Of a stretch of 37,149 nt of DNA, positions 31,366-37,149 are shown piece by piece. Source of the DNA: a virus; IMG/VR virus record IMGVR_UViG_3300040807_002848, positions 1-37,149 of that record; one strand, 5' to 3'. The notes below the pieces were generated by a model. That model searched no databases and was not told where the DNA came from. It saw only the letters and a list, made by a program, of their open reading frames with translations. The translations under genes were made by a program, and so were the position numbers. Every line of letters starts with the position of its first letter. Positions within the stretch are counted from its first letter, which is position 1.

Positions 31366-31584
31366 ATGAACGGCAAACAAATTCACACTCTCGCAAACGA
31401 ACTCACCGAAGCTCAAGTCGAAAACATTCTCGCTAACTGGCAAGAAACCGAAGACAAGGCTCTCGAAAACTTCAAAAGCCTCGTGCGTCTCGGTGACTCT
31501 CGCGAGCTCGCGGTTGCGACTGCGATTTCGCAAAAATACCGCAACGACGCTTCGGAAGTTTACCGCGTCGCTTACGAGTCATAA
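31366..31584 (+). CDS. Hypothetical small protein under family A operator
   Basis: A 72-residue, mainly helical protein, not recognised. Its leader would be almost absent (6 nt after the -10). The coding sequence has no strong codon oddities. Right after its stop, GGGGCTTG-ATAATG-CAAGCCCC (31599-31620) could act both as its terminator hairpin and as an operator of the next promoter. Confidence 0.75.
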   Translation: MNGKQIHTLANELTEAQVENILANWQETEDKALENFKSLVRLGDSRELAVATAISQKYRNDASEVYRVAYES

Positions 31585-31598
31585 ACTCTCAAACAGTA

Positions 31599-31632
31599 GG
31601 GGCTTGATAATGCAAGCCCCTTGTTGTATATT
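31599..31632 (+). promoter_or_regulatory. Promoter with double half-site family A operator
   Basis: TTGATA (31604-31609) and TATATT (31627-31632) are 17 bp apart. The palindrome CAAGCCCCTTG (31613-31623) fills the spacer in the opposite orientation to the first copies. An extra half-site GGGGCTTG (31599-31606) makes a perfect 8-bp inverted repeat with it. The ATG at 31639 is 6 nt downstream of the -10. Confidence 0.7.
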
Positions 31633-31638
31633 CACACC

Positions 31639-31935
31639 ATGACCGAAGAAGAAGAAAAGGCTCTCGCCGCTTACCGTGCGATGCGTGCGGGCGGGGCGAA
31701 GGGCGGCAAGGCAACCGGCGACGCGAAGCGCCGCGACCCAGAGCACTATGCAAACGCGACGCTCAAGGCGGCAATCGCACGAGCCCGCGCGAAAGGCTTG
31801 CACCTCTACCTCGTCGCGCATCGCTCCGGCGAGCGACGAGTGCAAGCCGCCGACGATACTGCCGCGAAGAAGCGCGCCGTCGAGCTCGACAAGAGCTTCG
31901 AGGGCAAGAAGCTCACCGCGAAACGCCTCTCGTGA
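31639..31935 (+). CDS. Hypothetical small basic protein under family A operator
   Basis: A 98-residue protein, not recognised. It begins with an acidic helix (MTEEEEKALAAYRAMRAGG), then a Gly/Lys-rich segment and a basic helical C-terminal half. Nucleic-acid binding is possible. The ATG at 31639 is preferred to an in-frame TTG at 31621 since the latter lies within the promoter. The stop is inside a perfect hairpin (ACGCCTC-TCGT-GAGGCGT, 31923-31940). Confidence 0.72.
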   Translation: MTEEEEKALAAYRAMRAGGAKGGKATGDAKRRDPEHYANATLKAAIARARAKGLHLYLVAHRSGERRVQAADDTAAKKRAVELDKSFEGKKLTAKRLS

Positions 31936-31986
31936 GGCGTCTCGCCTGGGGCTCGAAAAAAAATCGCATTTTTTTGCACTTTCCCC

Positions 31987-32014
31987 TTGCATAGCAAGCC
32001 CCTTGTGATAATCT
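31987..32014 (+). promoter_or_regulatory. Promoter with family A operator
   Basis: TTGCAT (31987-31992), operator AGCAAGCCCCTTGTG (31993-32007) and TAATCT (32009-32014), spacer 16 bp. The ATG at 32021 is 6 nt after the -10. An A/T-rich stretch precedes it. Confidence 0.72.
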
Positions 32015-32020
32015 ATTCCC

Positions 32021-32263
32021 ATGAGCGCAACAAATCTCACACTCGACCTCGACAAAAAACGCCGTGGGCACTACTCGAAGAAGGTCGGCGGCATTGAAAT
32101 CTCGATCACGAACGCAACCGAAGAAACCGGAATCAAAAGCGACTGGCAACTCATCATCACCGACGACGCGAATGAAAATGAAGAATGGGTGATTTTGAAC
32201 GAATTCTTTCCGACGAAGAGAGCGGCGACACAATTCGCCGTTGAGTGGGTAGTCAATAACTAG
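32021..32263 (+). CDS. Hypothetical small protein under family A operator
   Basis: An 80-residue, beta-then-alpha protein. Features are KKVGGIEISITNATEE and WQLIITDDANENEEWVI strands followed by a helix (TKRAATQFAVEWVV). The family is not recognised. It ends 28 nt before a terminator that separates it from the convergent recombinase. Operator sharing suggests co-regulation with the other family A genes. Confidence 0.75.
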   Translation: MSATNLTLDLDKKRRGHYSKKVGGIEISITNATEETGIKSDWQLIITDDANENEEWVILNEFFPTKRAATQFAVEWVVNN

Positions 32264-32290
32264 AATCGCAACATCAAGCCCCCCCCGAAG

Positions 32291-32316
32291 AGCCGCTCAC
32301 GCCGAGCGGCTTTTTT
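32291..32316. terminator. Terminator between convergent genes
   Basis: AGCCGCTC (32291-32298) pairs with GAGCGGCT (32304-32311), followed by T's on the + strand. The right arm lies in the end of the recombinase reading frame. Confidence 0.85.
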
Positions 32317-33805
32317 CGTCGGGAAACGGCACGACGCTCTCGGGGAAGAAGAAGCGCGCTTCGCCGCCCTCTTCGCAATACTCGAAGAGCTCGCCCGTGA
32401 GCGTCTCCACCGAGAAGCGCCGCTCATTCGCATCGACGACGATGCGCTTGACGAGAGAGCGCACATTTTCGCCGAGGCGCTCGTCGTCGTCAATGGCGAT
32501 AAACTCACCCCCGCCGACCTGGGGCTCGGCTTCGGCGCCGAGAAGCCGCTCTTCGAGGGCGGCGCGCTCGTCACCCAGGCGCCGAAGCTCTTGCTCGATG
32601 GCTTCGACGTAGCCATTCGCGAGCACCCGCGCGAGATTGCCCTCTTTCGCTCTCACGGCTTCAATCTCAAGCCGCAAGCGCTCGGCGGCTCTCGTGTCAT
32701 GCGAGCGCTCAACGCGGCGCTCTTGAGCCTTCTCGAAGAGCAAGGCGAAGAGCGCTTTGAATTCGTCGTAATTCCATGACTTCGACTTCTTGCTCGAAAT
32801 CTTCGTCGAATTCGCGCGAAGGTAAGAGTAAGTGCGCCCGCTTCGCCCTCGACACTTTTGCGCGTGCAAGGGCTCGCCGTCGGGCGTGAAGATGAGCCCA
32901 CGAAAGGCGTTATTCATCGGCGCCTTCCCGCCGCCCCGTTGCCGCTTGTGAGCGGGGCGCATGAGTTGCGCCTTTGCCCATTGCGCGGGCTCGATAATTT
33001 GCGGGTAATATTCGGCAATAGGAGCGCCGACTGGCTCGCGCTTGCCGTCCTTCGTCGCGTGCGGCTGATACTCGCCGAGCACCGCGCGCCCGTCGAGAAG
33101 CCGGCGCACCGTTTGCACACTCCACGACTTGCCCTTGCGCAAGGTCGGCACGCCCTCGTCGTTGAGCCCGCGCACGACCGCGCAAAGCGCTTTACCCTCG
33201 CAAATCTCATCGAAGACGCGCCGCACTATTCTCGCCTTCGTCTCGATGATGCGCCAACTGTCACCCGAGCGCTTGAGCCAATTCGGCCCGCGCGTCGTCA
33301 CGACTTCGGTGCGGGCGAGCTCGTGCTTTCGTTCCCAGGCGGCACGCACCCGCTTGCTCTTCGTGAGGCTCTCTTCGTGAGCCCGCATGAGAATCGTGAT
33401 TGAAACGATGAGCTTCGTCGGCTCGGCGTTGACGCTCGCGGAATCGTAAACGGCGCCGTCGGCGAGCGTGACGACGTGCACGCCGGCGTCGATGATTCGC
33501 AAGATGAGCGAGACGGCGCGCGTTATCTCGTCGCGCGTGATTCGGTCGAGGCTCTCGACGAGAAGGAAAGAGCCGCTCGGCACCCGCCCGCCTTCGGCGA
33601 GCTTCATGAAAGCGGCGAGAGCACCTTCATGCGCATTTTTGCCGCGAAAGGCGCTCACGCCTAAGTCGGCGAAGTCTTCGACGAGCTCGGCATCATGCCG
33701 CTCGCACCATTCGCGAGCCGCCGCCGTTTGCCGCCGCACCGAGTCGCCGCCCGCCTGGGCGAGCGACGAGAAGCGCGTATAGGAATATGCGAGGGGGCGA
33801 AGCAT
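32297..33805 (-). CDS. Large serine recombinase (phage integrase)
   Basis: A 502-residue site-specific recombinase that would integrate the phage. The N-terminal resolvase domain begins YSYTRFSS, with Ser13 the likely nucleophile, and includes SVRRQ and ESLDRITRDE. A recombinase domain follows at about 165-270 (GLNDEGVPTLRKGKSWSVQT). The zinc-ribbon position (LIFTPDGEPL, then HAQKCRGRSGRTYSYLRA) lacks CxxC pairs, as in a known cysteine-poor subclass. A coiled coil lies near 365-430. Its promoter contains a family B site, and the ATG is 9 nt after the -10. No attP core could be identified by eye. Confidence 0.93.
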   Translation of the reverse strand: MLRPLAYSYTRFSSLAQAGGDSVRRQTAAAREWCERHDAELVEDFADLGVSAFRGKNAHEGALAAFMKLAEGGRVPSGSFLLVESLDRITRDEITRAVSLILRIIDAGVHVVTLADGAVYDSASVNAEPTKLIVSITILMRAHEESLTKSKRVRAAWERKHELARTEVVTTRGPNWLKRSGDSWRIIETKARIVRRVFDEICEGKALCAVVRGLNDEGVPTLRKGKSWSVQTVRRLLDGRAVLGEYQPHATKDGKREPVGAPIAEYYPQIIEPAQWAKAQLMRPAHKRQRGGGKAPMNNAFRGLIFTPDGEPLHAQKCRGRSGRTYSYLRANSTKISSKKSKSWNYDEFKALFALLFEKAQERRVERSHDTRAAERLRLEIEAVRAKEGNLARVLANGYVEAIEQELRRLGDERAALEERLLGAEAEPQVGGGEFIAIDDDERLGENVRSLVKRIVVDANERRFSVETLTGELFEYCEEGGEARFFFPESVVPFPDEKSRSA

Positions 33806-33809
33806 AAGT

Positions 33810-33845
33810 CGAGCATTACAATGCGCATTTTTTTACGGAATGCAA
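33810..33845 (-). promoter_or_regulatory. Recombinase promoter with family B operator
   Basis: Read on the reverse strand: TTGCAT (33845-33840), spacer 19 bp, TGTAAT (33820-33815), then 9 nt to the ATG. TGCGCA-TTGTAA-TGCTCG gives a 12-bp-spaced pair, with a weak third unit (TCCGTA) upstream. This arrangement fits repressed, near-leaderless expression. Confidence 0.62.
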
Positions 33846-33891
33846 CAACGAGCAACATCTTCGCTCTATTCCATAAAACGGCGCAAGTTGC

Positions 33892-34140
33892 TTAAACCGA
33901 GCCACTTGAGACGTCGCCGCGCTCATCAGCGACCGCCCTCGCGGCTTCTTCGATGCGAGCTTGCGAGCGCGTCTTTCGCTCGCCTCTCACCGTCTTATTG
34001 TGAGCGTCGAGAAGAGTCTCGACGAGCTCGCTCAAGCTAACACCTTCTTGATCGGCTATAAGCCGAGCCTCTCTAACAACGAGAGAGTCGAGCGTCATGT
34101 TGACTCGGGGCTTCTTGTTTTTGATTTTCGGTCTAGCCAT
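33892..34140 (-). CDS. Ribbon-helix-helix regulator, reverse strand
   Basis: An 82-residue protein. The strand RVNMTLDSLVVREARLIADQ followed by VSLSELVETLLD is a clear MetJ/Arc (ribbon-helix-helix) domain, with a basic N-terminal arm and a charged C-terminal tail. It probably binds DNA as a dimer of dimers. A family B site overlaps its likely -10 (TATAAA, 34205-34200; TTGCGA -35 at 34227-34222), suggesting autoregulation. It is upstream of, and in the same direction as, the recombinase. The start at 34140 is chosen because 14 extra residues upstream would cross a hairpin. Confidence 0.8.
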   Translation of the reverse strand: MARPKIKNKKPRVNMTLDSLVVREARLIADQEGVSLSELVETLLDAHNKTVRGERKTRSQARIEEAARAVADERGDVSSGSV

Positions 34141-34170
34141 TTTATCAGGGTGACAATGTTGAAGATAGGT

Positions 34171-34194
34171 GCACCCGAACAAATAATCGGGTGC
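34171..34194. other. Perfect inverted repeat in the regulator leader
   Basis: GCACCCGA (34171-34178) and TCGGGTGC (34187-34194) are perfect arms around an A/T-rich 8-nt loop. It lies in the presumed 5' leader of the reverse RHH gene and next to a family B site. It may be a second operator or an RNA hairpin that lowers expression. Confidence 0.55.
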
Positions 34195-34209
34195 GCGCTT
34201 TTATACGCA
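34192..34209. promoter_or_regulatory. Family B operator of the reverse RHH gene
   Basis: TGCGCG-CTTTTA-TACGCA, 12-bp period. It overlaps the TATAAA -10 read on the reverse strand. Confidence 0.6.
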
Positions 34210-34301
34210 CTCGAAGCACCTTCGCAAAGCAATCGCTTTTCGTCAATTCCGATTCTCAATCGTGAAGGAAATTTTAATTCTGGAAAAATTGATATTTTCG
34301 C

Positions 34302-34330
34302 TTGAGTCGCGCATTTCGGTGCGCATTTTT
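34302..34330 (+). promoter_or_regulatory. Promoter with family B operator before the second RHH gene
   Basis: TTGAGT (34302-34307), then CGCGCA-TTTCGG-TGCGCA (34308-34325) with 12-bp period, and a weak -10 (ATTTTT, 34325-34330). The ATG at 34337 follows after 6 nt, the same geometry as the helicase promoter. Confidence 0.55.
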
Positions 34331-34336
34331 CCGATC

Positions 34337-34516
34337 ATGGTTTCAAATACAACACCCGACCCCGACAATCAACACAAGGGCAAATTGAGCCTCAAACTCG
34401 ACGCCGCCCTCATCACCGAAGCAAGAAGCAATCTTCGCGGCGACAAAACTCTCGATTCTCTCATTGAGAGTCTTCTTCGCGAAAAAATCGCCGAAAGCAA
34501 GAACCCCTCTCGATGA
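34337..34516 (+). CDS. Ribbon-helix-helix regulator, forward strand
   Basis: A 59-residue protein. The strand GKLSLKLDAALITEARSNL and the helix TLDSLIESLLREKI fit the ribbon-helix-helix fold. It is divergent from the reverse-strand RHH gene, and family B sites lie between them. It may be the repressor, or a Cro-like counterpart, of the family B regulon. The ATG at 34337 is preferred over one at 34262, which would place the operator in the coding sequence. Confidence 0.72.
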   Translation: MVSNTTPDPDNQHKGKLSLKLDAALITEARSNLRGDKTLDSLIESLLREKIAESKNPSR

Positions 34517-34651
34517 TGCGCATTGCCTCGCTCAAGAGCGCTCGCCCCCTGGGGCACGGCGGCGTTGCCGTTGACAAGGGTGAGCTTGTCGATCGGCTCT
34601 TCGCACTCGTTCAATCAACGACAAACAACAACGCACAACCGAAAAACGCAC

Positions 34652-35725
34652 ATGAAAATCAACATCACTCGCGGGAAGAAAACCCGCCCGCAAAAACTCG
34701 TCATCTATGGGCCAGAAGGCGTCGGCAAGACGACGCTCGCCTCGCAATGCCCGAAGCCTCTCTTCGCTGATTGCGAGGGCGGCACCGATCACATCGACCT
34801 CGCCCGAGTCGAAGTGCACAACATAGCGGAATTCCGCGAGACGTGCCTTTATCTCATTCGCGACAATTCCGAAAACTTCGAGAGCTTCATCGTTGACACC
34901 GCCGACTGGCTCGCCGCTCGCGACGTCGAAGAGATGCTCGGCGAGGACGAGAAAGATTCCGTCGAAGACTACGGTTACGGGAAGGGCTACAAGAAAGCCG
35001 AAGAGCGCTTTCACGAGCTTCTCAAGTTGCTCGACCGCGTGAAGAAGTCGGGCGTGCACGTCATTCTTCTCGCGCACTCGAAAGTCATCAAATTCGAGGA
35101 ACCCGACAAGAGCGGCTCTTACGACCGTTACGAGCTCAAGCTCGAAAAAAAGGTCGCGCCGCTTCTCAAGGAATGGTGCGACGCTCTTCTCTTCCTTAAC
35201 TTCGAGACGCGCATCGTCGAGCGCACGAAGGGGCAAGAAGGCAAGAAGCGCGGCATCGGTGGCACGAAGCGCATCTTGCATTGCGAGCGTGACGCCGCCT
35301 TCGACGCGAAGAATCGGCATGGAATGCCGAAGACGTGCGAAGCGACCGTCGAAGAGCTCAAGCCGATTCTCGGCTTCAAGGGTGACGAGCCCCAGTCGGC
35401 GCCAAAAGTCGAGCCGAACAACGACGCCGAGAAAGCCGAGCAACTCGGCGAAGCTCTCGACCGTCGTGCCGAAGAGGCGAAGCCCGAGCCCGCCGAAGCC
35501 GCCCCGAGTGCCGAGCCCGATGAGCGCGGCGAAAGCATCAACGACGCCTTCGCCGACCTCGTGAATCGCTCGGGCGGGCGCGAAGCCGTTGCGGCTTTTC
35601 TCGAAACCCGCAACAAGGACATCGACGAGCTCGACGGCGCCTATGTTGCCCGCGTGCTCGAAAACTCCGGCGCCTTCACGAAAGCCGTCGCCGAGCACTC
35701 GAAGAAGCTCGCCGCCGCTTCTTGA
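34652..35725 (+). CDS. Sak4-like AAA/RecA-type recombination ATPase
   Basis: A 357-residue protein. Walker A GPEGVGKTT is at residues 20-28. FESFIVDTADW (about 81-91) is Walker B and VHVILLAHSKV near 139 is the sensor strand. It belongs with the phage Sak4/AAA_24 ATPases that act in single-strand annealing recombination. The last 110 residues are Ala/Glu/Pro-rich with a helical end. The leader is a pure A/C track (CAACGACAAACAACAACGC). A TTGACA-N8-CTTG stretch at 34571 lies farther upstream. It is followed by a RecB-like nuclease 1 nt after its stop. Confidence 0.85.
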   Translation: MKINITRGKKTRPQKLVIYGPEGVGKTTLASQCPKPLFADCEGGTDHIDLARVEVHNIAEFRETCLYLIRDNSENFESFIVDTADWLAARDVEEMLGEDEKDSVEDYGYGKGYKKAEERFHELLKLLDRVKKSGVHVILLAHSKVIKFEEPDKSGSYDRYELKLEKKVAPLLKEWCDALLFLNFETRIVERTKGQEGKKRGIGGTKRILHCERDAAFDAKNRHGMPKTCEATVEELKPILGFKGDEPQSAPKVEPNNDAEKAEQLGEALDRRAEEAKPEPAEAAPSAEPDERGESINDAFADLVNRSGGREAVAAFLETRNKDIDELDGAYVARVLENSGAFTKAVAEHSKKLAAAS

Positions 35726-35726
35726 T

Positions 35727-36911
35727 ATGGGTGCCGTCATTCGCACAAGCGCGCTCCCGAAGCTCGCCTCTTGCCCGTGTTTCATGGGCAAGGGCGGCTC
35801 GGCGGGCCCATACGCCGCGCGCGGCACGCTCGCCGACGAAGCCTTTCGACTGGCGAACATGGGCGAGAGGCTCTTCAAGTGCAAATGCGGGCACGCATTC
35901 GACAAGTGCAATCATCGAGGAAATCTTCGCGCCGAATGCCCGCAATGTTCTCTCTCATTCAAGGCACGAGAGCCCGAGAAAATTGACCCGCTCGATGTGC
36001 TCGACGCACGCATCGAGGCAATCGCCGACGAGCACGGCATTCCGTTCAAGCCCGCCCGCAAGGGCGTCGAATGGGCGCTTGAGAAGATGCAAGAGCTTGC
36101 GGGCGAAGGCGTCGAGTGCATCACCGACGAAGCCGAGCTCACCGTTGACGTCGAGGGGCTTGACGCCGACTCGGTTGCCGACGGCAATGCGCCCGACGCG
36201 CTCGTCGGCTTCGACCTCAAGACGGGGAAGGTGAGCAACTACCTTGAGCAAATGGCCGGCTATGCGCTCGGCTTTATGGCGGCAAACTTCGCCGACCGTT
36301 ACACGATGCACTTGCTTTTTTGCGACGCGCAAGAAGTCGTCACGCACGCCTTCACTTATGATGAGGCGCGCAACATCGTGCTCGGCATTCGGGCGAAAGT
36401 GCTCGACCCCGACCGCAAGCCCGTCGTGAATCAACATTGCTCATGGTGCGCCCTCAATGAGACGTGCACCCCCAGGCTCGAAGCCGCTCAACGAGCGCTC
36501 GAATACGCGAACGGGCTCAACGTGCGCGAGGGTATCGGTGAGATTCTCGGCTCACCCTCAAAACTCTCGGCTTTCCTCGATGCGTGCGACGCACTCAAAG
36601 GCTTCGAGAACGTCGCGCAAAACCGCGCAAGGTGGAAGCTCGAAGAGGGTGAAGAGTTGCATGGGTGGGCATTGACGCGCGTGCTCGGCATCGGGCACGT
36701 CACGCCCGCCGCCGCGAAGATGCACACGAAGAAATTGCCGAAGGGGCAAGAGCTCACGCTCGAAAAGCTCTTCGATGCTCTCGGACCTCTCACCCCGTTT
36801 CAATTCAAGAATATCATGAAAGCCGTCGAGAAGCCATTGCCGAAGCGATGGCGCTCGAAGGGGCGCCCCTCGACCTACCTCATGCGGGCGCCGAAAAAGA
36901 AAAAAATTTGA
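35727..36911 (+). CDS. RecB/Cas4-like PD-(D/E)XK nuclease (DUF2800-like)
   Basis: A 394-residue exonuclease for recombination. GFDLKTGKVSNY near residue 161 is the D-x-K motif. LEQMAGYALGFMAANF is the following QxxxY-type helix. Cysteines at ASCPCF (16, 18) and HCSWCALNETC near 240-250 fit an iron-sulfur cluster as in Cas4/AddB. A separate insertion, CKCGHAFDKC and CPQC (about 52-76), looks like a zinc finger. The ATG starts 1 nt after the Sak4-like gene, so both are co-translated. Confidence 0.82.
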   Translation: MGAVIRTSALPKLASCPCFMGKGGSAGPYAARGTLADEAFRLANMGERLFKCKCGHAFDKCNHRGNLRAECPQCSLSFKAREPEKIDPLDVLDARIEAIADEHGIPFKPARKGVEWALEKMQELAGEGVECITDEAELTVDVEGLDADSVADGNAPDALVGFDLKTGKVSNYLEQMAGYALGFMAANFADRYTMHLLFCDAQEVVTHAFTYDEARNIVLGIRAKVLDPDRKPVVNQHCSWCALNETCTPRLEAAQRALEYANGLNVREGIGEILGSPSKLSAFLDACDALKGFENVAQNRARWKLEEGEELHGWALTRVLGIGHVTPAAAKMHTKKLPKGQELTLEKLFDALGPLTPFQFKNIMKAVEKPLPKRWRSKGRPSTYLMRAPKKKKI

Positions 36912-36912
36912 G

Positions 36913-36936
36913 TTGAAGCGTGCATTTTAGTGCGCA
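36913..36936 (+). promoter_or_regulatory. Family B-like operator before the last gene
   Basis: TTGAAG followed by CGTGCA-TTTTAG-TGCGCA (36919-36936), 12-bp period. No good -10 follows. The leader then becomes an ACA/CAA repeat up to the ATG at 36988. Confidence 0.5.
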
Positions 36937-36987
36937 CTCTTCGGCTCACCTTACAAAACAACAACCAACAACCAACAACCGAAAAAA

Positions 36988-37149
36988 ATGCCTAGCTACA
37001 TAAGCGGACAACAAAGCAAACGAACAGATTGCCACAAAGACGGCAATTACCTTCTAGCCGTCATCGGCGCCGAAGAAAAAACGAGCTCGAAAGGCTCGGA
37101 AATGATCGAGCTCAAGCTCGAAGTCATCGGGCCCGACATCGAAGAAGGC
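36988..37149 (+). CDS. DUF669-like protein, cut by the window end
   Basis: Only the first 54 codons are present. The segment GNYLLAVIGAEEKTSSKGSE resembles the start of DUF669 proteins, which accompany Sak4-like ATPases and phage nucleases and may bind single-stranded DNA. The leader contains ACAACCAACAACCAACAACC directly before the ATG, the clearest CAA-repeat leader in the window. Expect the gene to continue beyond 37149. Confidence 0.65.
   Translation, partial: MPSYISGQQSKRTDCHKDGNYLLAVIGAEEKTSSKGSEMIELKLEVIGPDIEEG

Noticed and set aside
33806-33891. attP site next to the recombinase
   Set aside because: Large serine integrases usually have attP adjacent to the gene, but the inverted repeats here fit the family B operator and no crossover core can be picked without the attachment sites.
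34513-34770. 85-codon forward frame overlapping the second RHH stop and the Sak4-like start
   Set aside because: It would overlap the ATPase gene by about 120 nt in another frame, and its second half is typical shadow sequence. The first 40 codons cannot be fully excluded.
34532-35911. Reverse open frame of 459 codons opposite the Sak4-like gene
   Set aside because: The forward strand has intact Walker motifs and a proper leader; the reverse product shows no domain.
1-37149. CRISPR arrays, tRNAs, rRNAs or insertion sequences
   Set aside because: No regularly spaced long repeats, cloverleaf sequences or transposase-like proteins were found on either strand by eye.

Overview
This window is most of a lambda-like temperate siphovirus genome, or a prophage carrying it. 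It is GC-rich. Almost everything lies on the + strand in the classic order: DNA packaging, head, tail, fibres, lysis, small genes and integration, replication/recombination. The host cannot be named from sequence alone. Its starts largely lack Shine-Dalgarno sequences, several promoters look leaderless, and a sulfotransferase is present. A GC-rich bacterium with little Shine-Dalgarno use, such as a member of the Planctomycetes/Verrucomicrobia group, would fit; that is inference.

Layout. 1-4.4 kb: a small hypothetical gene, a reverse-strand PD-(D/E)XK endonuclease, terminase small and large subunits, and a cytosine-methyltransferase-like protein. 4.4-9.3 kb: gpW-like joiner, lambda-type portal, a Cys-rich/DUF5664 fusion, an S49 protease with an apparently nested scaffold, and the major capsid protein. 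9.3-14.3 kb: connector and tail-tube region, with a tail chaperone pair joined by a textbook -1 frameshift site. 14.3-20.4 kb: tape measure and distal tail genes, interrupted by a UvrD-like helicase. 20.4-28.0 kb: large fibre/baseplate-type genes sharing repeated domains, interrupted by a glycosyltransferase-sulfotransferase pair. 28.0-31.3 kb: membrane proteins, a lipoprotein, a two-domain endolysin and a metallophosphoesterase. 31.3-34.5 kb: three small operator-controlled genes, a large serine recombinase and two ribbon-helix-helix regulators. 34.6-37.1 kb: Sak4-like ATPase, RecB-like nuclease and a DUF669-like gene cut by the window end.

Regulation is the most striking part. Five promoters share a 15-bp palindrome (family A, CACAAG-GGG-CTTGTG) filling the -35/-10 spacer, with the ATG only 6-9 nt after the -10; a sixth copy lies upstream of the first. 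A second family (B, TGCGCA repeated every 12 bp) sits at the helicase, recombinase, both RHH genes and the replication module. A third pattern is TTGACA placed 20-22 nt before the ATG at nine morphogenesis and late genes (CTGACA at a tenth), usually with CTT 6-7 nt after it. It cannot be a normal -35 for those genes and may be a Shine-Dalgarno-independent initiation element. Other leaders are unstructured and rich in CAA/ACA.

The best candidates for something undescribed are the glycosyltransferase-sulfotransferase cassette inside the fibre operon, the TTGACA-CTT start element, and the two operator regulons with near-leaderless promoters.
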